Assembly: GCA_022821545.1 (NCBI GenBank)
Contig: JAJEDJ010000052.1
Location: forward strand, 1 to 38,948
Reading direction: 5' to 3'
Source of the DNA: Caldilineaceae bacterium
GTDB lineage: Bacteria > Chloroflexota > Anaerolineae > Caldilineales > Caldilineaceae
Length of the DNA stretch: 38,948 nt
Numbering within the stretch: position 1 is the stretch's first letter; each line of letters starts with the position of its first letter. Positions 37,554 to 38,948 of this stretch are shown here, one piece after another. The position numbers were made by a program, and so were the translations under genes. The notes beneath the pieces are model-generated. The model was not told the DNA's origin. It ran no database searches and saw nothing but the letters and a program-made list of their open reading frames with translations.

Positions 37554-38615
37554 AACAGCTTGCAACCTGTGCAGACGACGATCAACGGCCATGCTACTGC
37601 TGCGGAGCCGGGACTGCGCCCGCGGCGGATGCGGATCAGCCCGGCACTGCGGCAGATGGTGCGTGAGACAACGCTGTCGCCGGCCGACTTTATCTACCCG
37701 CTGTTTGTGCGCTACGGCGAGGGCGAGCGGCGCCCGATCGCTTCGATGCCGGGGCAGTTTCAGCTTTCGGTAGACGAACTGGCGAGGGAGGCCGATTCGG
37801 TGCTGGAGCTGGGCATTCCGGCGGTGCTTCTGTTCGGTATTCCGCCGGAAAAGGACTGGTGCGGAAGCGACAACTTCAATCCCCACGGGATCGTGCCTGA
37901 GGCGATCCGGGCACTGAAGGAGGCCGCGCCGGAGCTGATCGTCATCTCCGACATGTGTTTTTGCGAGTATACCGATCACGGTCACTGCGGCATTGTCAAT
38001 TCGCCGACCGTGGACAGTTACAACGCGTCGCTGCCAGAGGGCTATCTTCTCAACGATCCGACGCTGGAGCTGTTGGGGCGGGCGTCAGTTGTGCATGCTG
38101 AAGCCGGCGCGGACATCATCGCGCCGTCGGCAATGCTGGACGGCATGGTGGCGGCGATACGCGGCGCGCTGGACGGGGCCGGGCTGGCGCATGTGCCGAT
38201 TCTGAGCTACGCGGCGAAGTATGCCAGCAGTTTCTACGGGCCTTTCCGCGAGGCTGCCGAGAGCCCGCCTTCTTTTGGCGACCGCAGCCAGTATCAGATG
38301 GACCCGGCCAACCGCCGCGAGGCGCTGAAGGAGGTTGCGCTGGACGCGGCGGAAGGGGCCGACATGATAATGGTCAAGCCCGCGCTGCCCTACCTGGATG
38401 TTCTGGCAGCGGTGCGGGAGGCGTTCAATTTGCCCACGGCCGCGTACCAGGTGAGCGGGGAGTATGCGATGCTGCACGCGGCCGCGGCCAATGGCTGGCT
38501 CGATCTGGAGAAGTGCGCGCTGGAGAGCCTGACCAGCATTAAACGGGCCGGCGCGGACATGATACTGACCTACTTTGCCAAGGACGCGGCGCGCTGGCTG
38601 GCCGGCAAGCAGTAG
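37500..38615 (+). CDS. hemB: Porphobilinogen synthase (delta-aminolevulinic acid dehydratase)
   Basis: 371 residues with the longest start. Zinc-type active site: 'SDMCFCEYTDHGHCGIV' gives Cys153, Cys155 and Cys163. Schiff-base lysines are Lys240 ('LSYAAKYASSFYGPFREA') and Lys293 ('MIMVKPALPYLD'). Homology begins near residue 38 (GLRPRRMRISPALRQMVRE), and the first 18 residues come from 18-bp DNA repeats. Every repeat supplies a new ATG or GTG, so translation could begin at 37500, 37533 or 37551; no ribosome site decides between them. It condenses two aminolevulinates to porphobilinogen, the HemC substrate. A weak 4-bp hairpin with a T-run lies at about 38647-38663. Confidence 0.95.
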   Translation: MGENNVIGENNMIGGNTVNSLQPVQTTINGHATAAEPGLRPRRMRISPALRQMVRETTLSPADFIYPLFVRYGEGERRPIASMPGQFQLSVDELAREADSVLELGIPAVLLFGIPPEKDWCGSDNFNPHGIVPEAIRALKEAAPELIVISDMCFCEYTDHGHCGIVNSPTVDSYNASLPEGYLLNDPTLELLGRASVVHAEAGADIIAPSAMLDGMVAAIRGALDGAGLAHVPILSYAAKYASSFYGPFREAAESPPSFGDRSQYQMDPANRREALKEVALDAAEGADMIMVKPALPYLDVLAAVREAFNLPTAAYQVSGEYAMLHAAAANGWLDLEKCALESLTSIKRAGADMILTYFAKDAARWLAGKQ

Positions 38616-38724
38616 AGACGTTTGTCTTTTGGCAGAGAAGAGAAATCGGTGGAACCGCTTTTTGCGTCTGAGCCGTGGCGCTATTGCGGCGGGCGTATTG
38701 CACGGTAACTTCAATGCCCCTGAT

Positions 38725-38753
38725 TTGCCTGTCGTGCGCGGTTTGGCTATACT
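38725..38753 (+). promoter_or_regulatory. Promoter of the tRNA-Ser gene
   Basis: TTGCCT (38725-38730), a 17-nt spacer and TATACT (38748-38753, 5 of 6 consensus), about 54 nt upstream of the mature tRNA 5' end. Confidence 0.6.
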
Positions 38754-38813
38754 GATTCGGCTTTTTGGAAAGGGTCGGCGTCAGGTTGCTGAACAGTCCG
38801 CCCCTTACAGTTC

Positions 38814-38902
<89 letters not shown>

Positions 38903-38948
38903 TCGCGTGTTTGCATCGCTTCGTCAGTCGCTGGGTCCTGTGCGGCAG

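Overview
The window is about 39 kb of GC-rich bacterial chromosome carrying a degraded accessory region, a long catabolic/transport cluster and a block of core metabolism. Gene content, the many TTG/GTG starts and the mix of protein families fit a Chloroflexota lineage (Anaerolineae/Caldilineae-like). That is an inference from recognised families, not from a marker-gene tree.

Layout. (A) 1-5907, minus strand, accessory: a HigB-HI1420-like toxin-antitoxin pair (the antitoxin runs off the left edge), an IS5-type transposase remnant, an hsdR stub, a DUF4411/PIN protein translationally coupled to an XRE-ImmA/IrrE metallopeptidase, a KAP NTPase fragment, and two tandem copies of a Pro/Thr-rich lipoprotein gene in a 1.28-kb duplication. 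It looks like an eroded defence island. (B) 5808-6452, intergenic: purine-rich and T-rich repeats, then a consensus promoter followed by three 17-bp repeats. (C) 6453-22267, plus strand: two paralogous beta-propeller proteins, an enolase-superfamily enzyme, a ThDP enzyme, a Gfo/Idh/MocA oxidoreductase, a peptide/nickel-type ABC importer (binding protein plus two permeases, no ATPase), a GHL10-like TIM-barrel protein, two PhyH-family oxygenases and an SMP-30 lactonase. This reads as uptake and non-phosphorylative breakdown of a sugar or sugar-acid derivative of unknown identity. (D) 22428-38615: a soluble Ser/Thr kinase; sdhCDAB; a zinc-ribbon/TM/SH3b/trypsin-like protein; icd; an SDR; a small cytochrome-b-like membrane protein; fabF; pyrCB; and hemC-hemD-hemB. 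(E) A tRNA-Ser(GGA) lies at the right edge.

How the genes work together. sdh and icd supply two TCA-cycle steps. pyrC and pyrB are consecutive enzymes of pyrimidine synthesis. hemB, hemC and hemD are consecutive steps from 5-aminolevulinate to uroporphyrinogen III. In region C a dehydrogenase, a lactonase, a dehydratase-like enzyme and a ThDP enzyme could form one route fed by the importer, which must borrow its ATPases from elsewhere.

The most unusual property is an abundance of short perfect or near-perfect tandem duplications (10-18 bp, two to four copies) at gene junctions. Several begin at a stop codon, and one supplies the start region of hemB. A second point is a PhyH-family oxygenase whose iron-binding HxD motif reads H-M-G, next to a paralogue with intact H-P-D.
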